Source: Verrucomicrobiota bacterium | GTDB lineage: Bacteria > Verrucomicrobiota > Verrucomicrobiia > Limisphaerales > CAIQOK01 | Assembly: GCA_025363535.1 (NCBI GenBank) | Contig: JANYDP010000496.1 | Span: 1-16,167, forward strand | Direction: 5' to 3' | Length of the DNA stretch: 16,167 nucleotides | In this document: positions 7,095 through 16,167 of the stretch, one piece after another | Layout: the number at the start of each line of letters is the position of its first letter | How positions within the stretch are numbered: position 1 is the stretch's first letter | Translations under genes and position numbers: made by a program | The notes under the pieces: model-generated | Databases searched by the model: none | The model's input: only the letters and a program-made list of their open reading frames with translations | Told to the model about the DNA's origin: nothing

Positions 7095-8177
7095 TTAGTC
7101 CGCAGATTGCGCGGATTTTCGCAGATGAGGAAATTTTAATCTGCGTTCATCTGCGAAATCTGTGGATGACTTCGGGTTCAGTAACACTCTCACCTTCTCC
7201 GAGATGATTTTTTCGCAGCGCTCGATTTCCTCATGCCGCTGTTTCAAATAGTCGTTCGCGATGGTCTGGAGGTCGTCCACGTTGTAGAGGTAAACGTCGG
7301 GCATGGAATTCACCTCGGGATGGATGTCGCGCGGGACGGCAATATCAATCAACAACAGGGGCCGATGTTTGCGGAGCTTCATCAGCGGTTCGAGCTTCGC
7401 GCGGTCGAGGATATGATGCGGCGCGGCGGTACTGCTGATGGCGATGTCAATTTTTTCAAACTCTACGGCCCAGTTGTCGAAAGACACGGCGCTGCCGCCG
7501 AGTTCGGTTGCCAGTGCGAGCGCGCGGTCGTGCGAACGGTTTGCCACGATGATGCTTTTCGCGCCGCGCGAGAGCAGCGCGCGTGCGGTTTTTTCACTGG
7601 TGTCGCCCGCGCCGATGACCATGACGTGGCGGTCGTTTAGCGATTCAAAAATTTTCTGCGCCAGCTCCACCGCGACGGACGCAACGGAGACACTGCCGCG
7701 TTGGATGCTGGTTTCGGTACGGACATGTTTGGCGACGTTGAAGGCGCGCTGGAACGCTTTGTTCAGCTTGCCGCCGGTGTGCTGGTGTTGCAGCGCCAAG
7801 TCGTAGGCTTTCTTGAGCTGGCCGAGAATTTCCGTTTCGCCGACCACCATGGAATCTAAGCCGCACGCCACTTTGAAAAGGTGATGAAGACTTTGCGGCT
7901 CGGCGAGCGTGTAAACTTCTTCCGTCAGCGGCGCGTCGAAGGCGTGGGTCGTCTTGAGAAATTGTTTTAACTCAGCGAAGGCTTGGGCAGGTTCAAGATT
8001 CGTCGCGGCGTAAATTTCCACGCGGTTGCAGGTGGAGAGGATCACGGCTTCGTGGGCCGTTCCGGAAGCGCGCAGGGCTTTGAGCGCGTCGGGAATCTTG
8101 GCTTCGACAAAGGCGAAGCGCTCCCGCAATTCCACGGGCGACGAACGGTGACTCAGGCCGATGACGACGACACTCAT
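7095..8177 (-). CDS. hemA: glutamyl-tRNA reductase, short form
   Basis: NADPH-dependent enzyme reducing glutamyl-tRNA to glutamate-1-semialdehyde, the first committed step of C5-pathway heme synthesis. The 360-residue protein starts MSVVVIGLSHRSSPVELRER, has the catalytic Cys50 in LSTCNRVEIYA, the conserved GLDSMVVGETEILGQLKKAY, and a Rossmann segment VMVIGAGDTSEKTARALL. It reaches the spinal helix (YNVDDLQTIANDYLKQRHEE) but lacks the roughly 80-100 residue C-terminal dimerisation domain of E. coli-type enzymes; short forms are known in chlamydiae, so this may be a lineage trait. The last ~22 residues are encoded by a hairpin repeat. The frame is open upstream to 8915, but the ATG at 8177 overlaps the hemX-like stop (ATGA) and gives the family N-terminus. 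Confidence 0.95.
   Translation of the reverse strand: MSVVVIGLSHRSSPVELRERFAFVEAKIPDALKALRASGTAHEAVILSTCNRVEIYAATNLEPAQAFAELKQFLKTTHAFDAPLTEEVYTLAEPQSLHHLFKVACGLDSMVVGETEILGQLKKAYDLALQHQHTGGKLNKAFQRAFNVAKHVRTETSIQRGSVSVASVAVELAQKIFESLNDRHVMVIGAGDTSEKTARALLSRGAKSIIVANRSHDRALALATELGGSAVSFDNWAVEFEKIDIAISSTAAPHHILDRAKLEPLMKLRKHRPLLLIDIAVPRDIHPEVNSMPDVYLYNVDDLQTIANDYLKQRHEEIERCEKIISEKVRVLLNPKSSTDFADERRLKFPHLRKSAQSAD
7099..7166. repeat. nested inverted repeat (CTGCG-type) at the hemA/hemC junction
   Basis: TTTCGCAGATG (7117-7127) is the exact reverse complement of CATCTGCGAAA (7148-7158), and outside it TCCGCAGATT (7099-7108) pairs with AATCTGTGGA (7157-7166) with one G-U-type mismatch. The motif CAGAT/ATCTG recurs through the element. 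It looks like a dispersed repeat unit and encodes the C-terminal residues of HemA. Confidence 0.7.
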
Positions 8178-8995
8178 GGATGGTGAATGGACGACAGCAG
8201 GTTGGTGCTCCAGAAAGTCAGGAGCAGGAAAATAAACGCGCCGATCATGGCCATCGCGAAAAACCTGCTCGACGCGGTAAAAAACAATCGTCCCGCGAGC
8301 AGCGCCGCATAGACAAACCACATGAAGGCCGACCAGAGGACTTTGGTTTCCTTCCAGTACGGCAGCCCGGCGGCGTGCGGCAGTTGCTCGCCCAATGCCA
8401 GGCCGAGGGTGAATAGCACAAAGCCGATGATGATGAAACGCACGGTGACGAATTCGAGCCGCTGGATGGGCGGGAGCAACGACAGCACGGCGCGGAGCTT
8501 GTGAAATTTCAGATCGTGCTGCTGCGTCAAAAACATTCCCGCCGCCACCGCGCCTAGGCCGAACGCACCGTACGCGAGCATGATGGTGGCCGCGTGCAGA
8601 CTGGTCAGGCCGTTGGCAAAGTTCGGCTGCGGGCCGCGCGGCGGATCGAGCGAAGGCATCAGTGCAAACACGCCGATGGCGAACAATACTGGCGAGGCGA
8701 ATGCGCCGAGAAACCGCAGCCGCGACCACAGGCCCACGACCAGATAGGTGGCGACGATAGTCCACGCGATGAAGATCGTGGCTTCGTAGAGATTGTTGAC
8801 CGGGCATTGGTTCAGCGAAAAGCCGCGTAGGAACATGGCCGTTGTGTGCAGTCCGGCGGCGGCGAGGAGCAAGAGATAGTTCACCCGGTTGTCCTGGCGA
8901 AAACCTTTGCGCCACAGGAAGACCGAGTAAATCATGCTGACGCCGTAAAGCATTACGGCGAGCAGGAAAAAATGTCGGTCAGTAAACCAGGCCAT
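8174..8995 (-). CDS. HemX-like / CcsA-family integral membrane protein
   Basis: A 273-residue protein with about eight hydrophobic segments (near residues 7-27, 38-55, 67-88, 93-111, 128-150, 184-202, 215-236, 242-262), matching the cytochrome c assembly (CcsA/HemX) family. It lies directly upstream of hemA and overlaps its start by 4 nt, the same arrangement as hemX-hemA in Bacillus-type heme operons, where HemX affects HemA level. The tryptophan-rich WWD heme-handling motif of true CcsA/CcmC proteins is not intact: the corresponding place reads LPYWKETKVLWSAFMWFVY. Conserved-looking histidines occur in H50 (GLHTT) and H133 (SLHAA). This favours a HemX-like regulatory role over heme export for cytochrome c maturation, though the latter cannot be excluded. 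Confidence 0.85.
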   Translation of the reverse strand: MAWFTDRHFFLLAVMLYGVSMIYSVFLWRKGFRQDNRVNYLLLLAAAGLHTTAMFLRGFSLNQCPVNNLYEATIFIAWTIVATYLVVGLWSRLRFLGAFASPVLFAIGVFALMPSLDPPRGPQPNFANGLTSLHAATIMLAYGAFGLGAVAAGMFLTQQHDLKFHKLRAVLSLLPPIQRLEFVTVRFIIIGFVLFTLGLALGEQLPHAAGLPYWKETKVLWSAFMWFVYAALLAGRLFFTASSRFFAMAMIGAFIFLLLTFWSTNLLSSIHHP

Positions 8996-9044
8996 CGCGG
9001 ACAGGCTAAATCAGGAATAAGGCCGGGCCAAGCGGCAATTCTTT

Positions 9045-9133
9045 TAGTGGTCCGGGCGTCCCGCCCGTGTCTTTCCAAGATATCCAAGGTGGTCGCCCGT
9101 CTGCAACGCACGAGCGGGACGCCCGGGCCACTA
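9045..9133. repeat. MITE/REP-like element with 25-bp inverted ends, between leuS and the heme operon
   Basis: The left arm 9045-9069 (TAGTGGTCCGGGCGTCCCGC...) and right arm 9109-9133 are reverse complements at 23 of 25 positions, enclosing 39 bp. It fills most of the spacer between leuS and the hemX-like gene. Its long GC-rich stem could fold in RNA and hinder read-through, but there is no T tract typical of a terminator. No transposase lies nearby. Confidence 0.8.
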
Positions 9134-9142
9134 TCGCCGCGT

Positions 9143-12013
<2,871 letters not shown>

Positions 12014-12022
12014 AAGCCGTGA

Positions 12023-12051
12023 ACTATCGGGGAAAATCAAAGGCGAGACAA
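12023..12051 (-). promoter_or_regulatory. possible leuS promoter
   Basis: On the minus strand TTGTCT (12046-12051) and GATAGT (12023-12028) are 17 bp apart, each matching four of six sigma-70 consensus bases. The -10 lies 9 nt before the leuS ATG, which would give an almost leaderless mRNA. There is no Shine-Dalgarno sequence upstream of the ATG. The 118-bp leuS-uvrA spacer shows no clear uvrA promoter. Confidence 0.35.
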
Positions 12052-12131
12052 TCGCAGAGTTGTGGTTTGTGGCTCGTACCTGGCACCTGCCGCTTGCAAC
12101 CGGTCGTACTCGCACCTACCTTGCGCGCTCA

Positions 12132-15100
12132 ATGTCGAAATCGTCCGCCCATTCTGTGATCCGCCTGCGCGGCGTGCGTCACAACAATCTGAAAAATTTT
12201 GACCTCGACCTGCCGCTCAACCAGCTCATCGTTGTGACGGGCTTGAGCGGCTCGGGCAAGAGTTCCCTCGCATTCGACACGCTCTTCGCCGAGGGCCAGC
12301 GCCGCTACATCGAGACATTTTCTCCCTACGCCCGGCAGTTCTTTGACCGCATGGACAAGCCGCAGGTGGACAGCATCGAGGGCATCCCACCCGCCATCGC
12401 CATCGAGCAGCGCAACGCCGTCAAGTCCACGCGCTCGACCGTCGGTACGATGACAGAAATCTGCGATCACATGAAAGTGCTGTGGTCGCGTCTCGCGCAG
12501 TTGCATTGCCGGAAATGCGGACAGATCGTGCGGGCGGATTCGCCGCAGCAGATTTGGGAGACGTTTGTAAAAGCAGAAGGCGGAAAGCGGAAAGCGGAAA
12601 CCTCCGAGGTTCTTCTCACCTTCGACGTGCCGCTGTCGGAAAAACTTTCACTGGAAGAATCGCTCGGGCTGATTTCGAAGCAGGGCTATCAGCGGATTCT
12701 GCTTGATAATGAAATTGTCCGGCTGGAGGAGGTCCAGGGAAAAGCGGAAAGCGGAAAGCGGAGAGCGGAAATCACCGTTGTCCAGGATCGCGTCAAACTT
12801 GCCGTCGCCAACCGCGCCCGGTTCGTCGAAGCGTGCGAGCAGGCCTATCACTTTGGCAAAGGCAGGCTGGCCATTCGTGAACCTTTTGCCGCCGACTCGA
12901 AACTCGAAACTCGAAACTCGAAACTTTTCAGCAACCGCCTCCACTGCGCCGCCTGCGACCTCGAATATCGCGAGCCGTCGCCCGCGTTGTTCAGCTTCAA
13001 TCATCCGCTGGGCGCGTGCCCGGCGTGCAAAGGCTTTGGCCGCACCATCACGATTGATTACGACCTGGCGATTCCCGATCACGCGCTCACACTGGCCGAA
13101 GGCGCGGTCAAGCCGTGGCGTGGCAGGTTCAGCGCCGAATGTCAGACCGACCTCGCGAAATTCTGCAAGCTCCGCCGCGTGCCGATGAAGGTGCCGTTCA
13201 ACGAACTTTCCCCGGAGCATCAGCGCTGGGTGCTCGAAGGCGACGCGGACTACGGCAAGGATGCCGATCATCAGTGGCCGCGTTTCTGGTATGGCGTGAA
13301 GGGCTACTTCAAGTGGCTGGAATCCAAGTCCTACAAAATGCACGTCCGCGTTTTGCTCTCGCGGTATCGCAGCTACACGACATGTGCGGCCTGTCAGGGT
13401 GCGCGCTTTCAGCCGGAGGCGCTGCTTTACAAATTTACGATTTACGATTTACGATTTACGAATCAACCGGACGGCGTTGACTCTGGGACGGGCGCGTCAA
13501 TCGTCAATCGTGAATCGCCAATCACCCTGGCTGATTTTTACGCCCTCTCCATCCGCGATGCCTTGGCGTTGATTGAGCATTTTGGAAAATCACGTTTCAC
13601 GCTTCACGTTTCACGCAACGACCCCGTTGCGTTGGTGCTTTCCGAAATCCGCGCCCGCCTGACGTTCCTGAACGAAGTCGGCCTCGGTTATCTCACGTTG
13701 GATCGCCCGACGCGTTCGCTCTCCGGTGGCGAGACCGAGCGCGTGAACCTCACCACCTGCCTCGGCACCCGGCTCGTCAACACGCTGTTTGTCCTCGACG
13801 AACCCAGTGTTGGACTGCATCCGCGCGACACCGAGCGGCTCGTCCGCATCCTGGAAAAACTCCGCGACACTGGCAACACCGTCGTCGTCGTGGAGCATGA
13901 AGCCGCCGTGATGCGGGCGGCCAATCAGATCGTGGACATCGGCCCCGGCCACGGCGCGACCGGCGGGCAGGTGATTTTTCAGGGAACGTATTCTGAAATT
14001 CTGAAATCAAACGAGTCGCTCACCGGAAAATATCTGAGCGGGCGGGAGCGGATTGAAATTCCCCAACGCCGACCGGTAGCTTCAAAAGCGGAAACTAAAC
14101 GGAGCCTTCCCACTTCGGCGACGGTAACGGATTGGTTGAAAATCGAAAACGTCACGCGTCACAACCTAAAAAACTTTTCCGTCGAAATCCCCCTGAGCTG
14201 CTTCGTTTGTCTCACCGGCGTCAGCGGTTCGGGCAAGACGACGCTGGCGCGCGACGTGTTGCTGCCAGCGCTGGAGGCGAAGCTCAAGTTCCAAGTTCCA
14301 ATTTCCAAACCAGTCGAGAGCAGCATTGCCGAAGAAGCTGACGGCGACGAGAAGGGAGGCGACGAAGCGGACTCAGCAATCAGCAATCGGCAATCAGCAA
14401 TCCTCAATGGTTTCCAATCCCTCGGTCGCGTCGTGCTGGTGGACCAATCCGCGCTCGGCAAAACCCCGCGCTCCAATCCCGCCGTTTACATCGGCGCGTT
14501 TGAGGACATCCGTGAAGTCTTCGCGCAAAGCGAGGTGGCCCGACAACGTGGCCTGAACGCGAGTTCATTCAGCTTCAATTCCGCGCAAGGCCAGTGCGAG
14601 CGGTGCCGGGGTGCGGGGTTCGAGAAAATTGAAATGCAGTTTCTCAGCGACATCTTCGTCCGCTGCCCGGATTGCAATGGCCGCCGGTATCGCGCGCACA
14701 TTTTGGAAGTGAAAGTTGATTGTTCCGACAGCCGTAAGCGCCGCGATTCCCAGCCATCAATTATCAATTCAAACTCACTATCAACCCCGTCCTGGAGCAT
14801 CGGCGACATGCTGGAAGCGACCGTGGACGAGGCGCTGGATTTTCTCGGCGGCTTCACCGAATCCAAACCGGCGCGGCGGGCGGTTGAAAGTTTGACTTTG
14901 TTGCAGGAAGTCGGCTTGGGCTACTTGAAGCTGGGCCAGCCGATCAACACGCTCTCCGGCGGCGAGAGCCAGCGGTTGAAGTTGGTGAGTCATCTGGCGG
15001 CGGCCGTGGCGGCAGGCATCCCTGCCGGCCGTGGAGCCGAGTCTTCCCGCCCGGCGGAAAAAAATGTCCGCGCAAGCCAGGCGTCTGAATCATTGCGGCA

Positions 15101-16167
15101 ATCCGAGTCAGTCACCTCAAGTCCGGGTGGCAAGAGGCCACTCTTTACGGCAGCCAGGATGGCTGCCGCTACATTGTTCCTATTCGACGAACCCACGACC
15201 GGGCTGCACTTCGACGACGTGCGCGTGTTGCTGAAAGTGTTCCAACGCCTCGTGGACGCGGGTCATTCCGTCATCGTCATTGAACACAACCTCGACGTGA
15301 TCAAGTGTGCCGACTGGATCATTGACCTCGGCCCGGATGCGGGGGATCGCGGCGGGCAGCTTGTTGCGCAAGGCACGCCGGAGGAGATGGCACTGTGCGC
15401 AGCGAGTCATACGGGACGGTTCTTGCGGGGTGTGTTGCTGGATGCGCCTTTGGGGCAGCAGCCAAAGGTTCGCAACCAACCGCCCGCACCATCACGATTC
15501 ACGATTCACGATTCACGCATCGCCATCACCGGCGCACGCGAACACAACCTCCAAAATGTCTCGTTGGAAATCCCCCGCGACCAATTCGTCGTCATCACCG
15601 GCGTCAGCGGCTCCGGCAAAAGTACGCTGGCGTTCGATCTGATTTTTGCCGAAGGGCAGCGGCGGTTCCTGGATTCGATGAATGTTTATGCGCGGCAGTT
15701 CGTGGAACAGTTGGCGCGTCCCGATGTGGATCTCATCACCGGGCTGCCGCCGACGGTCAGCATCGAGCAGCGAAACTCCAGTGGCGGCGGCAAGAGCACC
15801 GTCGCGACGGTGACGGAGATTTATCATTTCGTCCGGCTGCTGTTCGCACGGTTGGGCACGCAGTATTGCCCGGACTGCAACTTGCCCGTCGAGGCACAGA
15901 CACGGGATGAACTCGGGCGGCAGCTTCAGGCGGAAATGAAAAAACGCGGCGATCTGCGGCTGCTCGCGCCGGTGGTGAAGAACCGCAAGGGTTTTCATTC
16001 GGATGTGGCGGCGTGGGCGGCGAAGCATGGCTATCGCGAACTGCGCGCGGACGGCAAGATGTTCGACCCGAGCAAGCCCTTCCGGCTGGATCGCTTTCGC
16101 GAGCATGACGTGGAAGTCGTCGTCGGTGTGGCGGCGTCTCGGCAGAGCGCCGCAAAAAAAAGTCGGC
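12132..16167 (+). CDS. uvrA: excinuclease ABC subunit A, tandem double-length form (3' end outside window)
   Basis: DNA-damage sensor ATPase of nucleotide excision repair. The frame is open from the ATG at 12132 to the window edge (1345 codons). Unit 1 has Walker A GLSGSGKSS (from residue 37), zinc cysteines C272/C275/C296/C299, signature LSGGETER (530), Walker B with D556, a second Walker A GVSGSGKTT (696, Lys702), zinc module C822/C825/C845/C848, signature LSGGESQR (941) and Walker B with D1019. A new UvrA begins near residue 1135 (AITGAREHNLQNVSLEIPRD) with Walker A GVSGSGKST (1157). Fused double UvrAs of about 1,800 residues are known in chlamydiae. This copy is swollen by ten heptamer tracts and a ~50-residue hairpin-encoded insert before the second Walker B. 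No stop or frameshift was found. Confidence 0.96.
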   Translation, partial: MSKSSAHSVIRLRGVRHNNLKNFDLDLPLNQLIVVTGLSGSGKSSLAFDTLFAEGQRRYIETFSPYARQFFDRMDKPQVDSIEGIPPAIAIEQRNAVKSTRSTVGTMTEICDHMKVLWSRLAQLHCRKCGQIVRADSPQQIWETFVKAEGGKRKAETSEVLLTFDVPLSEKLSLEESLGLISKQGYQRILLDNEIVRLEEVQGKAESGKRRAEITVVQDRVKLAVANRARFVEACEQAYHFGKGRLAIREPFAADSKLETRNSKLFSNRLHCAACDLEYREPSPALFSFNHPLGACPACKGFGRTITIDYDLAIPDHALTLAEGAVKPWRGRFSAECQTDLAKFCKLRRVPMKVPFNELSPEHQRWVLEGDADYGKDADHQWPRFWYGVKGYFKWLESKSYKMHVRVLLSRYRSYTTCAACQGARFQPEALLYKFTIYDLRFTNQPDGVDSGTGASIVNRESPITLADFYALSIRDALALIEHFGKSRFTLHVSRNDPVALVLSEIRARLTFLNEVGLGYLTLDRPTRSLSGGETERVNLTTCLGTRLVNTLFVLDEPSVGLHPRDTERLVRILEKLRDTGNTVVVVEHEAAVMRAANQIVDIGPGHGATGGQVIFQGTYSEILKSNESLTGKYLSGRERIEIPQRRPVASKAETKRSLPTSATVTDWLKIENVTRHNLKNFSVEIPLSCFVCLTGVSGSGKTTLARDVLLPALEAKLKFQVPISKPVESSIAEEADGDEKGGDEADSAISNRQSAILNGFQSLGRVVLVDQSALGKTPRSNPAVYIGAFEDIREVFAQSEVARQRGLNASSFSFNSAQGQCERCRGAGFEKIEMQFLSDIFVRCPDCNGRRYRAHILEVKVDCSDSRKRRDSQPSIINSNSLSTPSWSIGDMLEATVDEALDFLGGFTESKPARRAVESLTLLQEVGLGYLKLGQPINTLSGGESQRLKLVSHLAAAVAAGIPAGRGAESSRPAEKNVRASQASESLRQSESVTSSPGGKRPLFTAARMAAATLFLFDEPTTGLHFDDVRVLLKVFQRLVDAGHSVIVIEHNLDVIKCADWIIDLGPDAGDRGGQLVAQGTPEEMALCAASHTGRFLRGVLLDAPLGQQPKVRNQPPAPSRFTIHDSRIAITGAREHNLQNVSLEIPRDQFVVITGVSGSGKSTLAFDLIFAEGQRRFLDSMNVYARQFVEQLARPDVDLITGLPPTVSIEQRNSSGGGKSTVATVTEIYHFVRLLFARLGTQYCPDCNLPVEAQTRDELGRQLQAEMKKRGDLRLLAPVVKNRKGFHSDVAAWAAKHGYRELRADGKMFDPSKPFRLDRFREHDVEVVVGVAASRQSAAKKSR
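12570..12597. repeat. heptamer tract in uvrA: AAAGCAG, AAGGCGG, 2 x AAAGCGG
   Basis: Four units, two perfect and two degenerate, encoding KAEGGKRKAE around residues 147-156 of UvrA. Same unit as in leuS. Confidence 0.85.
12741..12768. repeat. heptamer tract in uvrA: 3 x AAAGCGG, AGAGCGG
   Basis: Four units encoding KAESGKRRAE near residues 204-213, between two segments of the UvrA signature-insertion region. Confidence 0.9.
12895..12922. repeat. heptamer tract in uvrA: 4 x ACTCGAA
   Basis: Four perfect units encoding DSKLETRNSK just before the first zinc-binding cysteine pair (C272/C275). Confidence 0.92.
13434..13461. repeat. heptamer tract in uvrA: 4 x TTTACGA
   Basis: Four perfect units encoding KFTIYDLRFTN in the part of unit 1 preceding the signature motif. 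Confidence 0.92.
13497..13524. repeat. heptamer tract in uvrA: 2 x TCAATCG, TGAATCG, CCAATCA
   Basis: Four units, the last two degenerate, encoding SIVNRESPI. It lies only 35 bp after the TTTACGA tract. The third unit is the reverse complement of the unit at 15494-15514 in another phase. Confidence 0.8.
13590..13617. repeat. heptamer tract in uvrA: TCACGTT/TCACGCT, 4 units
   Basis: Four units (TCACGTT, TCACGCT, TCACGTT, TCACGCA) encoding SRFTLHVSRN, about 30 codons before LSGGETER. Confidence 0.88.
14286..14306. repeat. heptamer tract in uvrA: 2 x AAGTTCC, AATTTCC
   Basis: Three units encoding KFQVPIS shortly after the second Walker A, in a segment where UvrA length varies. Confidence 0.75.
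14373..14407. repeat. heptamer tract in uvrA: TCAGCAA family, 4-5 units
   Basis: Units TCAGCAA, TCAGCAA, TCGGCAA, TCAGCAA and a degenerate TCCTCAA encode SAISNRQSAILN, in an acidic linker-like stretch of nucleotide-binding domain 2. Confidence 0.88.
14756..14769. repeat. short heptamer tract in uvrA: 2 x ATCAATT
   Basis: Two perfect units, then related but degenerate sequence (CAAACTC, ACTATCAACC). They encode SIINSN in a low-complexity Ser/Asn stretch between the zinc module and the second signature. Confidence 0.55.
14998..15172. repeat. hairpin-rich insert in uvrA between signature and Walker B of NBD2
   Basis: Three hairpins lie in this in-frame stretch: CGGCAGG/CCTGCCG (15010-15016 with 15021-15027), GTGGC/GCCAC (15127-15131 with 15137-15141) and a perfect 9-bp stem CGGCAGCCA/TGGCTGCCG (15148-15156 with 15160-15168). 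It encodes about 50 residues rich in Ala, Ser, Gly and Arg where UvrA normally needs about 15 between LSGGESQR and the Walker B strand. It resembles REP/BIME-like repeats. Confidence 0.75.
15494..15521. repeat. heptamer tract in uvrA: 3 x ACGATTC, ACGCATC
   Basis: Four units encoding SRFTIHDSRI in the linker joining the first and second UvrA units, directly before AITGAREHNL. Confidence 0.9.

Noticed and set aside
8178..8915. Upstream extension of the hemA frame (246 extra codons)
   Set aside because: This region encodes the HemX-like membrane protein in another frame, and the ATG at 8177 gives the canonical GluTR N-terminus with ATGA coupling.
5809..9041. Shared 12-mer AAGCGGCAATTC in the glmS upstream region and the leuS-hemX spacer
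   Set aside because: A 12-bp match is expected by chance several times in a window of this size, and the flanks do not match.
12014..12115. 34-codon N-terminal extension of leuS
   Set aside because: Not similar to LeuRS N-termini and covers the likely promoter; the ATG at 12013 precedes a family-like start.
12570..15521. Repeated short units as a CRISPR array
   Set aside because: Units are 7 bp, directly tandem without spacers, of differing sequence and within an intact reading frame.

Overview
The window looks like a chromosomal segment from a Verrucomicrobiota bacterium (PVC superphylum). This is inferred from three things: a tandemly fused, double-length UvrA of the kind known from chlamydiae and relatives; a short glutamyl-tRNA reductase; and many short interspersed repeats that invade even housekeeping genes. 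No rRNA or tRNA gene, CRISPR array or recombinase gene was seen.

Left third (1-3910), all genes on the minus strand: this is an accessory region immediately downstream of glmS. It holds a PemK/MazF-type toxin with its antitoxin (315-871) and a secreted YncE-like beta-propeller/phosphoesterase (1085-3772). The two cargo units are separated and bounded by two orphan copies of the last codons of glmS (240-293 and about 942-1033), both in glmS orientation. The layout reads as glmS - cargo 1 - glmS tail - cargo 2 - glmS tail, as expected if elements were repeatedly inserted at the 3' end of glmS.

Middle (3911-12013), core genes on the minus strand: glmS makes glucosamine-6-phosphate for cell-wall synthesis. 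A 336-bp spacer follows, with a clear plus-strand terminator and a possible small RNA. Next comes a heme-pathway operon transcribed hemX-like -> hemA -> hemC, coupled by an ATGA overlap and a 4-bp gap. A hairpin repeat (7099-7166) supplies the last codons of hemA and lies just before the hemC start. A second long inverted repeat (9045-9133) separates the operon from leuS.

Right quarter (12132-16167), plus strand: the divergent uvrA enters its second UvrA unit before running off the window. Its reading frame carries at least ten tandem tracts of 7-bp units, mostly four units each, and a hairpin-rich insert of about 50 codons between the ABC signature and Walker B of its second nucleotide-binding domain. 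leuS carries two similar heptamer tracts, one encoding most of a 20-residue insertion in the catalytic domain.

The two strongest leads are (1) the stacked glmS-tail repeats around the cargo genes and (2) the heptanucleotide tracts tolerated in frame inside uvrA and leuS.
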